Assembly: GCF_008039555.1 (NCBI RefSeq)
Contig: NZ_VDUW01000001.1
Span: 62,001-126,000, forward strand
Length of the DNA: 64,000 nt
Origin: Cerasibacillus terrae
Lineage (GTDB): Bacteria > Bacillota > Bacilli > Bacillales > Amphibacillaceae
Reading direction: 5' to 3'
Shown: positions 18,440-27,014 of the stretch, one piece after another
Position numbering within the stretch: the first letter of the stretch is position 1
Layout: each line of letters begins with the position of its first letter
The notes under the pieces: model-generated
Seen by the model: the letters and a program-made list of their open reading frames with translations, nothing else
What the model was told of the DNA's origin: nothing
The model's database searches: none
Made by a program: the position numbers and the translations under genes

Positions 18440-18577
18440 TTAACAATAAAATGTTGCGCCAACGATAATTAGTAAGATAAACAGAACAACAATGAGTGTA
18501 AAGCCTTGATTTGAACCATATTCTGTTCCTGCTACAGGTGCACTATAACCATATCCACAATAGTTTTCGTAACCCAT
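18440..18577 (-). CDS. YjcZ-family tiny sporulation membrane protein, copy 2
   Basis: 45-aa paralogue: NYCGYGYSAPVAGTEYG, then the helix [20 protein letters not shown]. It has a perfect AAAGGAGG ribosome site. Only 28 bases separate it from copy 1 and 26 from copy 3, so the three are probably cotranscribed. Confidence 0.82.
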   Translation of the reverse strand: MGYENYCGYGYSAPVAGTEYGSNQGFTLIVVLFILLIIVGATFYC

Positions 18578-18603
18578 GTTCATTCCTCCTTTTAGTACTC
18601 CGA

Positions 18604-18711
18604 TTAATATCCATAACCTACATATGCTGAACCTACAATAATAAGTAGGATAAACAGCACAACAATTAAAGCAAAACCTTGACCGTATCCAGTGCCTACA
18701 TCTTTACTCAT
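18604..18711 (-). CDS. YjcZ-family tiny sporulation membrane protein, copy 3
   Basis: 35-aa paralogue with a shorter N-terminus ([12 protein letters not shown]), the helix [18 protein letters not shown] and a Gly/Tyr tail. AGGAGGTG precedes the ATG. It is first in the cluster. About 30 bases further upstream, CATATATTG resembles a mother-cell sigma (E/K) -10 element, but this is weak. Confidence 0.8.
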   Translation of the reverse strand: MSKDVGTGYGQGFALIVVLFILLIIVGSAYVGYGY

Positions 18712-18928
18712 TTCTAACAACACCTCCTGATAGTTACACTACAATATATGTCAATAAGGAAAAATGTGACCTAGACATTCCCCTAGATTTCGCCCATTTT
18801 AGGCAAATACAAAATAATAAGTTAGCTATTTATCTTTCTGTTCTGCTTAGAAGAGGGCATGTATCCTTTACGTCTTTTTCCTAAGGGGCATATAATGCAG
18901 TAGTCTTTGAGAGAACGGAGGGGAAAAG

Positions 18929-19177
18929 ATGTCTCAATATTATTATTCACTATGCAAACAATATCATGGTAAACCTGTTATTATTCGAACGAAAGACGGA
19001 AGAACCCATAGAGGGTTTATTAATCATGTAGATCGTAGAAATGTATATTTACAACCAATTGGTTCTAGAAATTTAGGTGGATTTGGATACGGCTTTTTTG
19101 CTCCACGAGGTTTTGGTTTTGGTGTTGCATTGGGGTCAATCCTTACTCTGGCATTACTTCCATTTTTCTTTTGGTAG
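18929..19177 (+). CDS. Small Sm-like protein with hydrophobic tail
   Basis: 82-aa protein of unknown function. The first 45 residues (GKPVIIRTKDGRTHRGFINHVDR) look like the strand-turn-strand core of an Sm/LSm fold. They are followed by a Gly/Phe-rich segment (GGFGYGFFAPRGFGFG) and a C-terminal hydrophobic helix ending FFFW. The mix suggests a membrane- or spore-coat-associated protein. GGAGGGG precedes the ATG. It is divergent from the yjcZ-like cluster, which supports a sporulation link by position only. Confidence 0.65.
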   Translation: MSQYYYSLCKQYHGKPVIIRTKDGRTHRGFINHVDRRNVYLQPIGSRNLGGFGYGFFAPRGFGFGVALGSILTLALLPFFFW

Positions 19178-19188
19178 AGAAGAAAATG

Positions 19189-19232
19189 AAAAAGAAACAG
19201 CGGCTACTATGATAGCTGTCTGTTTCCTTTTT
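19189..19232. terminator. Bidirectional terminator
   Basis: AAGAAACAG ... CTGTTTCCTTTTTT, with an inner short stem, lies between the convergent Sm-like and yjaZ-like genes. Confidence 0.7.
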
Positions 19233-19267
19233 TATTATTAGAACAATGCTTCATATTAAAAAATGAA

Positions 19268-20050
19268 TTAGGAATTGGGTAATTGAGCAATTTCTTTAGA
19301 TGCTTTAGCTAAAGTTTCCTTTATCGTTAAACCAGATATTTCTAAAAATTGCTTTACTAAATAATAACCAACACTATAACCAAGCATTTTAGGTAAAGTC
19401 CGATAACCATATAAAAAATGATTATGTTTTGGATGATTTATCGGTAAGTGGCATACTGGTAATAACTGCTTCCAAAATAATTTCAATTCTTTTTCTGTAT
19501 ATAAAGTAGCCCAATTTGCTAAATAATCCTTTCCTATTAATTCTTGAACAGCATTTTCTGCAATTCCTTCTAAAACCATCGTATCAAGTAGTGTATATTC
19601 TGTTTCCTTCTTGGAAAACTTTGCTAGGCGGCATACATGATTGTATTCATGTGTAAATAATGCTCTGATTTCTTCCGCACTATTCTTGGTGGACACAAAT
19701 AAAAATAATTTGTCATGAAATGCTAATCCAGATTTTCCATTATGTTCCATATTTAATTCTCGATTAAATGGATCAGATGGAAAAATAAAAATGGGCACTT
19801 CAGGTCCGTTCCACAGCTTACTTAATTTTAATTCTTCTTCACGGACCATGTTCCAGAAGTTTTTTTCAGTAAATGTGTTTATATACTCCTTTGAATTAGG
19901 TAATTCTATTTGAAACATTCCATGTGCTGTCAATTTATCGTAGATTTCAATTTCAGTGGCATATCGGAAAGCTTTTTTTAATTTTTTACAAAATTCCTGT
20001 GGCTTTTGAGAAGTATGTAGTAACCATTGATCTGTTCGGACAACACCCAT
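19268..20050 (-). CDS. yjaZ: DUF2268 putative zinc protease (YjaZ-like)
   Basis: 260-aa cytoplasmic protein of the DUF2268 family. It contains the gluzincin-type motif HEYNH (about residue 137) with a downstream EGIAEN that can supply the third zinc ligand, then the conserved GYSVGYYLV helix near the C-terminus. It resembles B. subtilis YjaZ in length and order of motifs. GAGGTGAT precedes the ATG. Substrate unknown. It is monocistronic, with the GC-rich foldback element immediately upstream. Confidence 0.78.
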   Translation of the reverse strand: MGVVRTDQWLLHTSQKPQEFCKKLKKAFRYATEIEIYDKLTAHGMFQIELPNSKEYINTFTEKNFWNMVREEELKLSKLWNGPEVPIFIFPSDPFNRELNMEHNGKSGLAFHDKLFLFVSTKNSAEEIRALFTHEYNHVCRLAKFSKKETEYTLLDTMVLEGIAENAVQELIGKDYLANWATLYTEKELKLFWKQLLPVCHLPINHPKHNHFLYGYRTLPKMLGYSVGYYLVKQFLEISGLTIKETLAKASKEIAQLPNS

Positions 20051-20110
20051 TTGATCACCTCAAACAATAATAATATCTTCTCTTTACTTCAAGAGAGGAA
20101 TATAGTGGGT

Positions 20111-20313
20111 TATGTCCGGAATTGTGTGTGATAACTTTATAATGGTTATCGCTACAGAAATATACTTCGCTTTCCGCGGGCGGCTGCTGAGCCTCCTCGA
20201 GCTACGCTCTCGGGGGTCTTAAGCGAGGCCTTTTTTCCCGCAGGAGTCTACGTATATTTCTTTCGCTCATGTTACTTGGTCCATTTAATATTTACACAAT
20301 TATTCGGACATGA
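20111..20313. repeat. GC-rich foldback repeat element
   Basis: A nested palindrome of about 200 bp. The outer arms are ATGTCCGGAATTGTGT and ACACAATTATTCGGACAT, the middle arms GAAATATAC and GTATATTTC, and the core CTTTCCGCGGG...CCCGCAGGAG contains CCTCGAGCTACGCTCTCGGGG. The core is far richer in GC than its surroundings. From memory, closely similar cores recur in intergenic regions of alkaliphilic and halophilic Bacillaceae. It has no coding frame and lies between yjaZ and an MFS gene. Confidence 0.75.
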
Positions 20314-20361
20314 CCATATAGTGTACCTTATTGTATGTTTGAAGAAAGGGATAAGTGTAAA

Positions 20362-20408
20362 TAAAAATGCGATTATACATACTTTCTAAAGTGAAAGGTA
20401 TAATCGCC
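20362..20408 (-). terminator. Terminator of the 20423-21667 MFS gene
   Basis: GCGATTATA / TATAATCGC stem with an inner CTTTC/GAAAG stem; on the minus strand it is followed by ATTTTTATTT. Confidence 0.8.
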
Positions 20409-20422
20409 AAACCCTCAAAATA

Positions 20423-21667
20423 CTATACATATGTATAGCGAAAAGGTTTATCTTTATCTTTATCTGGTTTATCGTCTTTTTCTGATACTTTTATTAGAAA
20501 AATAATTAGCAATGTAACAAGTAATGTAAGGCCTGTAAGAGAAAGAAACAACCCTGCCCTTGACCAATCCATTAAACGAGCAAAAATAGGGGGACCAGCT
20601 GCAACTCCAATAAAACGTACGGAACTATATAAAGATGTAACGAATCCACGATTTTCTTTTCCGACCGACCCGGTGATTAAGCTGTTAATACATGGTAAAG
20701 CAAGACCAACACCAATACTGCTTAAAGCAAGAAGGAAAATAAAAAGAAATAAATTTTCAATCATAGCTAATATTGCATAGTTTACCGTCATTAGTGTAAA
20801 TCCCAGTATCATCAATTTTTTCATACGTATGAAATTTTTTCCTATTTTACTCCCTGTAACATAGGATGTTGTTACCATAAACAGTAAGGGAATTGCTAAG
20901 ACAATTCCTTTCAAAACACCTTCAATTTCATATTGCTTTTCGAGAATATCTGATAGGAAAAACAGAATTCCATATAATGTAAATAAACAAACTCCTCCAG
21001 CTAGATAGGTAACAAAAAGCCATCTTCCTTCAACATGAAAAACATTTAATAAGGCACGGGCGTATTTTCGAAAAGGGGGAGGAGCTTCTCGATAGCCTTT
21101 TTCTTTAATGAAAAAAATAACAAGTAGTAATGCGATAACCGTCATTACTGGAAAGGCAAAAAAAACAGCATACCAGACAAGTAATCCGAAAATGGCTCCA
21201 AAAATAGGTGATAGAACCTTCCCTAATCCATTAGAAGCTTCGAAAATTCCAAGAACACGGCTTTGTTCTCCACCTTTAAACAAATCTCCGGTTAATGCCA
21301 TTGCAATTGAAGCAGTACCAGCTGCACCAATTCCTTGCAATATTCGTCCAATTAAAATCCATACATAAGCATGTGAAAACAGTGCTGCCCCAAAACCAGA
21401 TAAAAGCCCACCCAAACTAAATAAAATCAAGGATGGAATCATAATTATCTTTCTTGTGAATCGATCAGATAAATATCCTAATATGGGAATAAAAATTGCA
21501 GAAGCAATAGAATATACCGTAATGGTTAAGCTAACTTGCATTTGTGATAAATCTAGGGAAGCTTTCATAGCTGGTAAAATAGGAATGAGCATAGAATTTC
21601 CTAGTGTCATGATTAGTGGGACAGAACCAATTGCAATGATTGTTGATTTATTTGATTTTAATGACAA
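20423..21667 (-). CDS. MFS multidrug-type transporter
   Basis: 414-aa major facilitator with twelve predicted helices. Motif A lies between TM2 and TM3 ([12 protein letters not shown], about residue 63) and the [11 protein letters not shown] stretch in TM4. The proline/glycine-rich TM5 ([19 protein letters not shown]) is like motif C of exporters. The charged C-terminal tail ([12 protein letters not shown]) is cytoplasmic. The start is TTG 21667, preceded by AGGAG. The DUF3231 gene lies 22 bases upstream on the same strand, so the two are probably one unit. Confidence 0.82.
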   Translation of the reverse strand: MSLKSNKSTIIAIGSVPLIMTLGNSMLIPILPAMKASLDLSQMQVSLTITVYSIASAIFIPILGYLSDRFTRKIIMIPSLILFSLGGLLSGFGAALFSHAYVWILIGRILQGIGAAGTASIAMALTGDLFKGGEQSRVLGIFEASNGLGKVLSPIFGAIFGLLVWYAVFFAFPVMTVIALLLVIFFIKEKGYREAPPPFRKYARALLNVFHVEGRWLFVTYLAGGVCLFTLYGILFFLSDILEKQYEIEGVLKGIVLAIPLLFMVTTSYVTGSKIGKNFIRMKKLMILGFTLMTVNYAILAMIENLFLFIFLLALSSIGVGLALPCINSLITGSVGKENRGFVTSLYSSVRFIGVAAGPPIFARLMDWSRAGLFLSLTGLTLLVTLLIIFLIKVSEKDDKPDKDKDKPFRYTYV

Positions 21668-21689
21668 CTTAGAACACTCCTATAATTTT

Positions 21690-22187
21690 TCACTTAATAT
21701 TTGTAGGTGGTTGAACAAACCATCCGTTTTCCTTCATTAAAAGCACTAATTTCTTTTCATGTTCCGTTTTTTGAGAGTGGAAATCTTCGAATAGGGTGAT
21801 GATATCCTCTTGATTAAGCATGCTTATCATGTACGAACAAACGAGTTTTTCGGCCATTAATTTTTTTTGAATAAATCGGGTAATTTCATCATCATTTATG
21901 CGGGCACCAGCAGGGATATCTTCCACATTTACATTTGGACGGTCAGGTGGTCCTGGTGGGAGTCGAATCCCGGCTTCTTTTAAAATGGCTTCAATTTGCT
22001 GTTCTTCTTCTTTATAATTATCCTCTAAAAGATCTTCTAAAAAGTTCTTTAATTTTAATTCATTCGTATGGTTTATATATACTTGCATGGTAACAATGTG
22101 CAGTTTTGTATCATATAAGTAAGACCACAGATGATATACCTCACCAGAATGAAAAGGATCCTGTTGAGATGATGTCATTTTTCCCAT
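21690..22187 (-). CDS. DUF3231 family protein (ferritin-like helical bundle)
   Basis: 165-aa protein of the DUF3231 family, common in spore-formers, here with a single repeat rather than the double (about 330 aa) form. Features are HLWSYLYDTKLHIVTMQVYINHT at the start, the LPPGPPDRPNVNVEDIPAGARINDDEI signature in the middle and the C-terminal MKENGWFVQPP. The family is predicted to form a four-helix ferritin-like bundle; its function is not established. ATG 22187 is chosen because GGAG is too close to the upstream GTG. It is followed by an MFS exporter. Confidence 0.75.
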   Translation of the reverse strand: MGKMTSSQQDPFHSGEVYHLWSYLYDTKLHIVTMQVYINHTNELKLKNFLEDLLEDNYKEEEQQIEAILKEAGIRLPPGPPDRPNVNVEDIPAGARINDDEITRFIQKKLMAEKLVCSYMISMLNQEDIITLFEDFHSQKTEHEKKLVLLMKENGWFVQPPTNIK

Positions 22188-22283
22188 AAAAAGACTCACT
22201 CCTTAAATGAATTGTCAAGTTAGCTTATCCTTAATCATGAAAATTATGTTCACAATTAAATAAATGGAGAGGAGATATTATTG

Positions 22284-22336
22284 TTTATCGCAGGTTAACT
22301 AACTGTAGAATCCTCACTAATTGAAGTTTCACTTTA
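22284..22336 (+). repeat. Dispersed structured repeat, copy G (short head-tail form)
   Basis: The head (ATCGCAGGTTAACTAACTGTAGAATCC) is joined directly to the tail (CTCACTAATTGAAGTTTCACTTTAT), with the middle of about 100-140 bp missing, as in copy F. It lies between the DUF3231 gene and the acsA terminator. Confidence 0.7.
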
Positions 22337-22351
22337 TGGAGGGTTTTACTG

Positions 22352-22382
22352 CAAAAAAAAGCAATCCCATCGAAGGGACTGC
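22352..22382 (-). terminator. Terminator of the acyl-CoA synthetase gene
   Basis: GCAATCCC / GGGACTGC stem, followed on the minus strand by eight T. Confidence 0.8.
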
Positions 22383-22403
22383 TTACATATGTTGAAGAAT
22401 TTA

Positions 22404-24365
22404 TTATATTTGTTTTATGTTTAATTTTTCTTTAAGGTTTTCAACGATTTCAGGGTTTTCCAGTCCAGTAACATCACCTTTCACAGTTCCACTTGTAACA
22501 ACTTCAGAGAGTAGGCGACGCATAATTTTTCCACTGACTGTTTTTGGTAATGCATCCACAATGATGACTTCTTTCGGACGGGCAATTTTACCGATTTCGT
22601 TTTCAATACTGTTATTTACTTTGTGTTTAATATCTTCTGTGAGGGTTGTTGCCTCATCTAGACGTATAAATACTAGTGGAACTTCTCCTTTTATTTTATC
22701 AGGAACACCGATAACGGCCGTTTCTGCAACTCCAGGAACTTCCAAGACAGCACTTTCCATTTCCATTGTACTTAATCGGTGCCCAGCTACATTGAATGCG
22801 TCATCAGAGCGGCCAACTACCCAGAAATGACCATCATCATCAACTAATGCTAAATCGCTTGCGAAATAGGCACCATCTACTTGACTAAAGTATGAACCAT
22901 AGTAACGTTCTGGTTCTTTCCATAGGGTACGACATAACATTGGAAAGGGCTTACGAATAATTAAATTCCCTAAAGTTCCTTTTTCGACCGGTTCACCAAC
23001 ATCATCCACCACATCAAGACTACATCCTAAAAACTGAACCCCAGCTGAGCCAGGTTTCATTGGCGTCAACCATGCTGCATTTGCTAATGGTGTACCTGCT
23101 GTTTCTGTCTGTCCCCACGTATTATTAATATAAACTTTTTTCTTGCCAAGTTTTTCATATGTCCAATGCCATGTTTCAGGATCAAATGGTTCGCCTACAA
23201 GGGAAATAACATCTAAACAAGAGAGATCATGTTTCTTTAATTCTTCATCTCCTAAACTTTTTAACATTCTTAAAGCAGTAGGAGCAGTAAATAATTTATT
23301 GACACGATATTTTTCAATTATTTTATAAAAACGATTTTTTGTCGGATAATCTGGAGCACCTTCATATACAATGGTTGTCACGCCATTTGCAAGCGCTCCT
23401 GCAATCCCCCATATATGCATGGTTAGCCAACCGATATCTGCTGTACACCAAAAAACATCATCATCATGATGGTCCATATGATATTTGGCAAAGATATAAT
23501 TTTGTAGGACAAAGGCCATGGCTGAGTGAACGACACCTTTTGGCTTTCCAGTTGTTCCACTTGTATAAAAAACAATGCCAGGGTCATTTGCTTCCAGTTT
23601 TTCAGGTTCACAATGAATGCTCATTTGACTAACTATTTCATCCCAAAAATAGTCTTGACCTTTTTTCATTGTAACATCGGTATTCATTCTATTTACAACA
23701 ATAACAGCATTGATAGAAGGAATATCTGAAACAATTTCATCTAATTTCTCTTTTAAGTAGATTTTTTTTCCGCGTCGTTCGGTAGCATCAGCAGTAACGA
23801 CTACTTTCGGTTCAAAGCTAACTAATCTATCTTGAAGTGATTTTTCAGAGAATCCAGAAAAAATAGCGTTGTAAATAGCTCCGATTCGTAAGCAAGCTAA
23901 AACAGCAATAAATGACTCCGCAAGATTGGGCAAGTAAATAGCAACACAATCTCCTTTTTTTACACCAAAGGACCTTAGTGCATTGGCAAAACGATTTACT
24001 TCAGCAAGTAGCATGTTATACGTGTAAAATGATGTGTCACCATTTTCGCCTTCCCAAATTAAAGCTGTTCGATTTCCAGCACCATTTTCAATATGGCGAT
24101 CCAGCATGTTAATGCTTGGATTACTGATACCATCAACAAAAAAACGGAATGATGGTAAATCACCACTAATTGTTTTTGTCCATGGTTTGTACCAAATAAA
24201 ATCTTTTGCGACATCATCCCAGAAGGAAGCGGGATCTTGTTGTGATTTTTTTAACAATTCCTCGAATGCGGACATACTTCCAATATTTGTTGCTCTCACC
24301 TTTTCTTCATTTGGATAAATGAGTTTACTATTTTTAACAACTTGTTGAATTCCAGTAACGTCCAT
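22404..24365 (-). CDS. acsA: Acyl-CoA synthetase of the acetyl-CoA synthetase type
   Basis: 653-aa AMP-forming ligase. The P-loop YTSGTTGKPKGVVHS lies near residue 268, the TWGQTETAG motif near residue 420, the hinge region GRSDDAFNVAGHRLS, and the C-terminal PKTVSGKIMRR with the Lys that is acetylated in Acs. It activates a short carboxylic acid to its CoA thioester. In typical acetyl-CoA synthetases the motif is TWWQTETG, where the second Trp limits the pocket to acetate. Here it is Gly, so propionate or longer acids may be accepted. A cre site lies about 95 bases upstream. It is monocistronic. Confidence 0.85.
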   Translation of the reverse strand: MDVTGIQQVVKNSKLIYPNEEKVRATNIGSMSAFEELLKKSQQDPASFWDDVAKDFIWYKPWTKTISGDLPSFRFFVDGISNPSINMLDRHIENGAGNRTALIWEGENGDTSFYTYNMLLAEVNRFANALRSFGVKKGDCVAIYLPNLAESFIAVLACLRIGAIYNAIFSGFSEKSLQDRLVSFEPKVVVTADATERRGKKIYLKEKLDEIVSDIPSINAVIVVNRMNTDVTMKKGQDYFWDEIVSQMSIHCEPEKLEANDPGIVFYTSGTTGKPKGVVHSAMAFVLQNYIFAKYHMDHHDDDVFWCTADIGWLTMHIWGIAGALANGVTTIVYEGAPDYPTKNRFYKIIEKYRVNKLFTAPTALRMLKSLGDEELKKHDLSCLDVISLVGEPFDPETWHWTYEKLGKKKVYINNTWGQTETAGTPLANAAWLTPMKPGSAGVQFLGCSLDVVDDVGEPVEKGTLGNLIIRKPFPMLCRTLWKEPERYYGSYFSQVDGAYFASDLALVDDDGHFWVVGRSDDAFNVAGHRLSTMEMESAVLEVPGVAETAVIGVPDKIKGEVPLVFIRLDEATTLTEDIKHKVNNSIENEIGKIARPKEVIIVDALPKTVSGKIMRRLLSEVVTSGTVKGDVTGLENPEIVENLKEKLNIKQI

Positions 24366-24457
24366 GAAAATCCTCCTTTTTATGGTTCATCCATTGTAAT
24401 AATATGATGATGTTTAAATATTAATACTTGGTCTTATAATTTAATACTAAATGAAAA

Positions 24458-24471
24458 TGAATCCGTTTTCA
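24458..24471 (-). promoter_or_regulatory. Catabolite-responsive element (cre) of acsA
   Basis: On the minus strand TGAAAACGGATTCA matches the CcpA consensus TGWAANCGNTNWCA at all but one position. It lies 93-106 bases upstream of the acsA start. CcpA control of acs genes is known in Bacillus. Confidence 0.6.
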
Positions 24472-24571
24472 ATACGAAAATACAAAATTCTGAAAAATAA
24501 ATATATCAATTGCTACTATATGATTGTTTTTGGTAAAAAATACAAATAAATTGCTTTGAAAGGTGAAAAGT

Positions 24572-24616
24572 TGAAAAAGAAGGCGACCATTTGAAATTTG
24601 ATATGGCCGCCTTCTG
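24572..24616 (-). terminator. Terminator of yuaF-floT
   Basis: AGAAGGCG-CCAT pairs with ATGG-CGCCTTCT; on the minus strand it is followed by CTTTTTC. It lies just past the floT stop. Confidence 0.8.
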
Positions 24617-24619
24617 TTA

Positions 24620-26155
24620 TTATTCTTCTTTATCTGCTGCTAATTGTTCTTCTGTTTCTTTTAGGTTGTATGCGTATTTATCGATATCATTTAATTGGTT
24701 TTTACCTGAAATATTTTCCAATAATTCTTTTACATCAATTCCTGAAGATGCTTTAAGTGATTCCTGCAAGGTTGCCATTAAATCTGTTGCATATCCGGAG
24801 ACTTTATTTGCTCCACCATTTTTTTCACCATTACCGGTGTCAACGACCGTAATTTTATCTATATTACTAAGTGGGCTAGCAACTTCTTTTGCATATTCTG
24901 GAAGCATTCTTAGAATCATATCTAAGACAGCTGCATGACCATATTGTTCGAAGGCCTCGGCAATTTTCCGTTTTGTTTCGGCTTCTGCCAGACCTTTTAA
25001 ACGAATAATATCTGCTTCTGCTTCACCTTGTGCTTTCTCTGCTTCGGCTTGGGCTAGACCATCGATGCGGACTTTTTCTGCTTCAGCTTGTGCTTGAGCT
25101 TCAATACGATATTTATTTGCATCTGCATCTGCAATTTGTCTTGCTTTATCAGCAACAGCGGATTGTTCCACAGCATATCTGTCTGCATCGGCCTTTTTCT
25201 TCACTTCTGAGTCATACTGTCTTTCACGACGAAGAATCTCTTTTTCTTCTAATTCAATTTGTTTTTGTCGCTCAATAATTTGAATCTGCATTTGATGTTC
25301 GGTAACCTCTTGTTGTGCACGAGCAGCTTCTAAATCATATGCTTTATCTGCGCGGGCTTTTGCATGGTCTTGTTCACGGCGATATTCCGCTGTTTTTAGT
25401 TGATTTTGTTTTTCTGCTTCAGCAATTTCGGTTGCTCTTTCTAGTTCTGCCTTTTTAGCATCTTTTGCAGCCTCTGCTTGCTTTATTCGTGTTTCTTTTT
25501 CTGCTTCTGCTGTAGCTATATCAGCATCTCGTTTTACCTGAGCAATTCGTGGTTTACCTAATGAATCTAGATAACCATTTTTATCTTGAACATCTTTAAT
25601 GGTAAAGGAAACAATCACCAAGCCCATTTTCGCTAAATCTTGTGACGCAACTCTTTGTACTTCTTGTGAAAATTTATCACGATTTTTATAAATTTCTTCT
25701 ACAGTCATCGAACCCAATATGGAACGAAGATGACCTTCTAATACTTCTCTTGCTTCACTTTCGCGTTCTTCTTTCGGTTTACCTAAATATTGTTCTGCAG
25801 CTGTAGCAATTTCTTCAATTGAGCCACCGATTTTTATAATCGCGGTCCCATCCGCCATGACAGGAACACCTTGTTCTGTAAATACTTCTGGTGAAGAAAT
25901 ATCTAGTTTACTAGATAAGAGGCTAAGTGGGGACGCCTGTTGGAACACTGGTAAAATAAATGCACCACCACCACGAATTATTTTAATTTTATTTCCTGAT
26001 TCATCCGTATGTACATTTTTACCACCCAGATAATTACCTGTCACAATAAGTGCTTCATCTGGACCTGCTGTTCGATATTTCGAAATAAAAACAGCTATTA
26101 ATGCAATAAGTAAAAAAACAGCGATTCCAATAATAATCCATATACTATCAAACAT
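24620..26155 (-). CDS. floT: Flotillin FloT (YuaG)
   Basis: 511-aa flotillin. An N-terminal membrane-inserted helix (residues 5-23) is followed by a PHB/SPFH domain (about 25-190, RTAGPDEALIVTG start), then a long Ala/Glu/Lys/Gln-rich coiled coil (about 195-405) with EA repeats, and a C-terminal conserved region (EQYGHAAVLDMILRMLPEYAKEVASPL). FloT scaffolds functional membrane microdomains and affects membrane fluidity. GGAGG precedes the ATG. It follows yuaF in one transcription unit, with a repeat element between them. Confidence 0.95.
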   Translation of the reverse strand: MFDSIWIIIGIAVFLLIALIAVFISKYRTAGPDEALIVTGNYLGGKNVHTDESGNKIKIIRGGGAFILPVFQQASPLSLLSSKLDISSPEVFTEQGVPVMADGTAIIKIGGSIEEIATAAEQYLGKPKEERESEAREVLEGHLRSILGSMTVEEIYKNRDKFSQEVQRVASQDLAKMGLVIVSFTIKDVQDKNGYLDSLGKPRIAQVKRDADIATAEAEKETRIKQAEAAKDAKKAELERATEIAEAEKQNQLKTAEYRREQDHAKARADKAYDLEAARAQQEVTEHQMQIQIIERQKQIELEEKEILRRERQYDSEVKKKADADRYAVEQSAVADKARQIADADANKYRIEAQAQAEAEKVRIDGLAQAEAEKAQGEAEADIIRLKGLAEAETKRKIAEAFEQYGHAAVLDMILRMLPEYAKEVASPLSNIDKITVVDTGNGEKNGGANKVSGYATDLMATLQESLKASSGIDVKELLENISGKNQLNDIDKYAYNLKETEEQLAADKEE

Positions 26156-26222
26156 ATAAATTCCTCCTTTTATAATTGAGTTTATAAAATAAACTACGAT
26201 TTTAAGAAAAACGTAGATATTT

Positions 26223-26332
26223 ATCCTAGGTTAACTTGCTAAAAGACGAGCAGCCAGTAAGGTAAATGCCGATTCGTTCATCTCACAAACAGTGGGGGAT
26301 GAGATAATCCCAACTGATTTAAATGTCACTTT
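26223..26332 (+). repeat. Dispersed structured repeat, copy E (partly shortened, inside an operon)
   Basis: The head AGGTTAACTTGCTAAAAGAC, middle AGCAGCCAGTAAGG...CCGATTCGTTCA, the hairpin AGTGGGGGATGAG / ATAATCCCAACT and the tail ACTGATTTAAATGTCACTTT are recognisable. It lies between yuaF and floT, and its tail covers the yuaF stop and last codons. Confidence 0.65.
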
Positions 26333-26867
26333 CTGCATCTGTTTGTTCCATCCAATCTACTTCATAGGGAATAACATATAGCACTCCTTTTTCTACTTTA
26401 AGAACAAGTACTTGTTCACCTTCAGCAATTGGATTATTTTTTAAACTTGCAGCAGGTTTTGTGATCATGCCACTCTTACTTTCAATGAATATTTCACCGA
26501 ATCCATTTTCTGGAACGGAAACGATTAATTTACCAACACGACCAACTAATGAATCTTCTGTATAGCTTAAAGAATGCTCGGCATCTTGGAAGGGTAATAG
26601 TATAAATACGTTTAGAAGGGTAGTTAATAGTAGCGCAATAACGGCTGATATTAATATTATGATGCCACTTGATAAAGATGATATTTTTTCAAAAATAAGT
26701 CCAAAAGAAGCACAAAAAATAATAAATGCTAAAATAAGAGTCGGATTAAAAAGGTCTCCAACAGCGTCTAGAAAATCACCAAATAGCATAAATAAAACAA
26801 TAAGAACACTAGAGATAATCAATGCCACTAAATAAATTTGTTCGATTGGATATCCGAAAATACTCAA
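26319..26867 (-). CDS. yuaF: NfeD-like membrane protein YuaF
   Basis: 182-aa NfeD-family protein: three or four membrane helices (residues 5-100), then a soluble OB-fold domain (about 110-175, VGRVGKLIVSVPENGFGEIFIE). YuaF partners flotillin FloT in Bacillus. The start is TTG 26867, which lies at proper distance from AAAGGGGGA; the TTG at 26885 has no ribosome site. The last four residues (ESDI) and the stop are encoded in the tail of repeat copy E. A sigma-W-type promoter lies upstream, as for the B. subtilis operon. Confidence 0.88.
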   Translation of the reverse strand: MSIFGYPIEQIYLVALIISSVLIVLFMLFGDFLDAVGDLFNPTLILAFIIFCASFGLIFEKISSLSSGIIILISAVIALLLTTLLNVFILLPFQDAEHSLSYTEDSLVGRVGKLIVSVPENGFGEIFIESKSGMITKPAASLKNNPIAEGEQVLVLKVEKGVLYVIPYEVDWMEQTDAESDI

Positions 26868-26900
26868 AAAGTATCCCCCTTTCAAAACTTCCTGTATTTA

Positions 26901-26930
26901 TATACGTTTTTACTATATAATAAGTTTCAG
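26901..26930 (-). promoter_or_regulatory. Sigma-W-type promoter of yuaF-floT
   Basis: On the minus strand, CTGAAAC then 17 bases then CGTATA. This fits ECF sigma-W promoters (TGAAAC ... CGTA), which drive yuaFG in B. subtilis. It starts about 35 bases before the yuaF start. Confidence 0.7.
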
Positions 26931-27014
26931 AAAAATGATACATATTTTTGTTAATTTTATGTTTTGGTTAATATCATACCTTTTGAAACGTAGAGAGTAG
27001 AGGTGAATCTTTTG

